Shown piece by piece: positions 13,634 through 14,651 of a stretch of 14,651 nt of DNA (position 1 is its first letter; each line of letters opens with the position of its first letter). The translations under genes were made by a program, and so were the position numbers. The stretch is from M3007 sp040383605 (GTDB taxonomy: Bacteria > Bacteroidota > Bacteroidia > Chitinophagales > Saprospiraceae). The stretch is from the NCBI GenBank assembly GCA_040383605.1, contig JBEIDF010000078.1, positions 1 through 14,651 of the forward strand. Reading direction: 5' to 3'. The notes under the pieces were generated by a model. It ran no database searches and was not told where the DNA came from. It worked only from the letters and a program-made list of their open reading frames with translations.

Positions 13634-14420
13634 CCTGATCTATTTTATGCGCAACCGTATTGCGCTGTATGCTTTGACTTAAATTCGCGTACAGCGCCTG
13701 CCATTCCGGATGCTGCGACAAAAGCGACAAATGGCGGCGGATAGTTTCTTCATCGCCCCGCATAGCCGGGCCGGTTTGCATTTTGGCCGGTGAGTCCTGA
13801 AGTGCTTTGGCGAGCGTTTCTTCCATGAGCGGATGCAGCATTTCGAAGGGCAGGTCTGCCTCTTCGAGAATTTTTTCGGCCAGGGCAAAGCAATGATTGG
13901 TAAAATTATTGGCAAAAACAGCGGCGACGTGGAGTACTGCCCGTTGGTTGTCATTTACCTGATAGACCAGATTGCCGATTGTTTTTGCCACTTTTTTTAA
14001 CAAAAAAACATCTGCCGGGAGTGCCGCATCCACACAGAAAGGGATTTTACTCCATACCGGCATACGTTCCACCGAAAAAGATTGCAGCGGATAAAACACG
14101 CCATGTCGTTCAAAATACGGCTTGAGCACAGCGCCGGGGGTAGCGCCGGAGGTATGGGTGACGAGTGCAGCGGGGGCGTAGGGCGCTAGCGCGGTTGCGA
14201 CTGTTTCGATCGCGTCATCGCGGACGGCGAGGATGATCCAGTCGGCGTCGGGCAGCACAGCCGCCCATTCATCCGACCAGGCAGCGTCCAGCGCTTGCGC
14301 GAGTGCCTGCGCGCGCGCACCGCTTCGGTTGATGACCTGAGCGATGGGCAAGCCTTTGCCTTTCAATCGTTTGCCCAATTGCCAGGCGATGCGGCCTGCG
14401 CCGATAAGGACGATGCGCAT
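13617..14420 (-). CDS. DUF2520 Rossmann-fold NAD(P)-binding protein
   Basis: This 267-residue protein starts MRIVLIGAGRIAWQLGKRL, a dinucleotide-binding loop (GAGRIA, 7-12), followed by NRSGARAQALA and DADWIILAVRDDAI as in NADP oxidoreductase folds. The second half, with GVFYPLQSFS and then HVAAVFANNFTNHCFALAE, is the helical DUF2520 domain also seen in ketopantoate-reductase-like proteins. The reaction is unknown. I took the ATG at 14420 rather than a TTG 39 bases upstream, because the Rossmann strand should begin at once and the longer form would overlap a -7 element. From memory this gene often sits beside kdsC in Bacteroidota; here it precedes and overlaps nos instead. Confidence 0.85.
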   Translation of the reverse strand: MRIVLIGAGRIAWQLGKRLKGKGLPIAQVINRSGARAQALAQALDAAWSDEWAAVLPDADWIILAVRDDAIETVATALAPYAPAALVTHTSGATPGAVLKPYFERHGVFYPLQSFSVERMPVWSKIPFCVDAALPADVFLLKKVAKTIGNLVYQVNDNQRAVLHVAAVFANNFTNHCFALAEKILEEADLPFEMLHPLMEETLAKALQDSPAKMQTGPAMRGDEETIRRHLSLLSQHPEWQALYANLSQSIQRNTVAHKIDQDEHKD

Positions 14421-14456
14421 GGAAAAAGAATAAGAGTAGGGACTATAAGTATCCCA

Positions 14457-14464
14457 CAAAAATA
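14457..14464 (-). promoter_or_regulatory. -7 element (TATTTTTG) for the DUF2520-nos pair
   Basis: On the minus strand TATTTTTG is an exact TAnnTTTG and ends 36 bases before the DUF2520 start. No TTG lies at the usual -33 spacing. It is the only good candidate in the gap and would drive both DUF2520 and nos. Confidence 0.45.
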
Positions 14465-14538
14465 CGGATTAAATTCACGTTGAGGGTGGTTTCATTTTTG
14501 GGTAAAAAAATCATCCTGAAAACGGCTCCAACGGTCAT

Positions 14539-14651
14539 TTAAAACCCTAAAATATCTACGAGGCCCTTTATCATACAAAGCGCGCCCAGGGAGGTGGAGA
14601 CGTACATTATTTTTACGACCAGTTGCTCGGAACCTCCCAAAAAGAAATTGA
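14539..14651 (-). CDS. C-terminal fragment of a small membrane protein
   Basis: The last 36 codons of a minus-strand reading frame lie in the window, ending at TAA (14539-14541); the gene continues beyond the right edge. The visible residues include LGGSEQLVVKIMYVSTSLGA and a following hydrophobic segment ending in VDILGF. The pattern of a charged turn, a KIMY strand and a small-residue helix recalls the C-terminus of DUF378-type two-helix membrane proteins, but this is a weak resemblance. A second minus-strand frame is also open here (ending ...FFTQK) but is charged and lacks pattern. The 118 bases between this stop and the DUF2520 start contain no clear terminator. Confidence 0.45.
   Translation of the reverse strand, partial: NFFLGGSEQLVVKIMYVSTSLGALCMIKGLVDILGF

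Noticed and set aside
14420..14459. Upstream TTG start for the DUF2520 protein adding 13 residues
   Set aside because: The Rossmann strand begins at MRIVLIGAG; the extension overlaps the TATTTTTG element and is low-complexity Ser/Tyr.
14460..14651. Second open minus-strand frame ending ...FFTQK near the right edge
   Set aside because: It is highly charged, Arg-rich and without hydrophobic or domain pattern, while the alternate frame reads as a plausible membrane-protein C-terminus.

Overview
The window looks like chromosome from a member of the Bacteroidota, most probably the Saprospiria or a near relative. Several things point that way. There are no convincing Shine-Dalgarno sequences. Bacteroidota-type TAnnTTTG -7 promoter elements lie upstream of several genes, two of them in the extended form TACCTTTGCA. 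The CrtD/CruF carotenoid pair and the PLP-enzyme pair are also typical of the phylum. Base composition and codon use look even across the window, and I see no phage, transposase, CRISPR, tRNA or rRNA gene.

Left end (1-1420, minus strand): a run of housekeeping genes transcribed leftwards: [2Fe-2S] ferredoxin, IscX, a KdsC-type HAD phosphatase, then the first 27 codons of a UbiA-like prenyltransferase. The gap between iscX and kdsC is filled by an inverted-repeat element built on GGATTGGGGATT units.

Centre-left (1577-5240): an 884-residue protein with two tandem CbxX/CfxQ-type AAA+ modules behind a duplicated N-terminal domain I cannot name, followed by a pirin-family cupin. A second GGATTGGGGATT inverted repeat lies between the convergent pirin and lysS genes, and its ends include both stop codons.

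Centre (5235-9626): lysS (minus); crtD-cruF (plus, 1 bp apart), a two-gene operon for acyclic-end modification of monocyclic carotenoids; a rho-independent-type hairpin; then a lipoprotein glutathione peroxidase that ends at a perfect 16-bp hairpin shared with the next, convergent gene.

Right (9721-14651, mostly minus): a cysteine-synthase-like PLP enzyme followed 44 bp later by an alpha-oxoamine synthase. Together these could supply the first steps of sphingolipid or sulfonolipid (capnine-type) synthesis. Next comes a 0.5-kb gap containing a 30-codon single-helix membrane ORF whose TAA shares the palindrome TTAA with the stop of a bacterial nitric oxide synthase. The NOS gene overlaps the end of an upstream DUF2520-type Rossmann protein. 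The window closes with the 3' end of a small membrane protein.

The items most worth following are the cysteate-synthase-like/oxoamine-synthase pair, the duplicated-N-terminus tandem AAA+ protein, the small membrane ORF abutting nos, and the intergenic repeat family whose ends coincide with gene ends.
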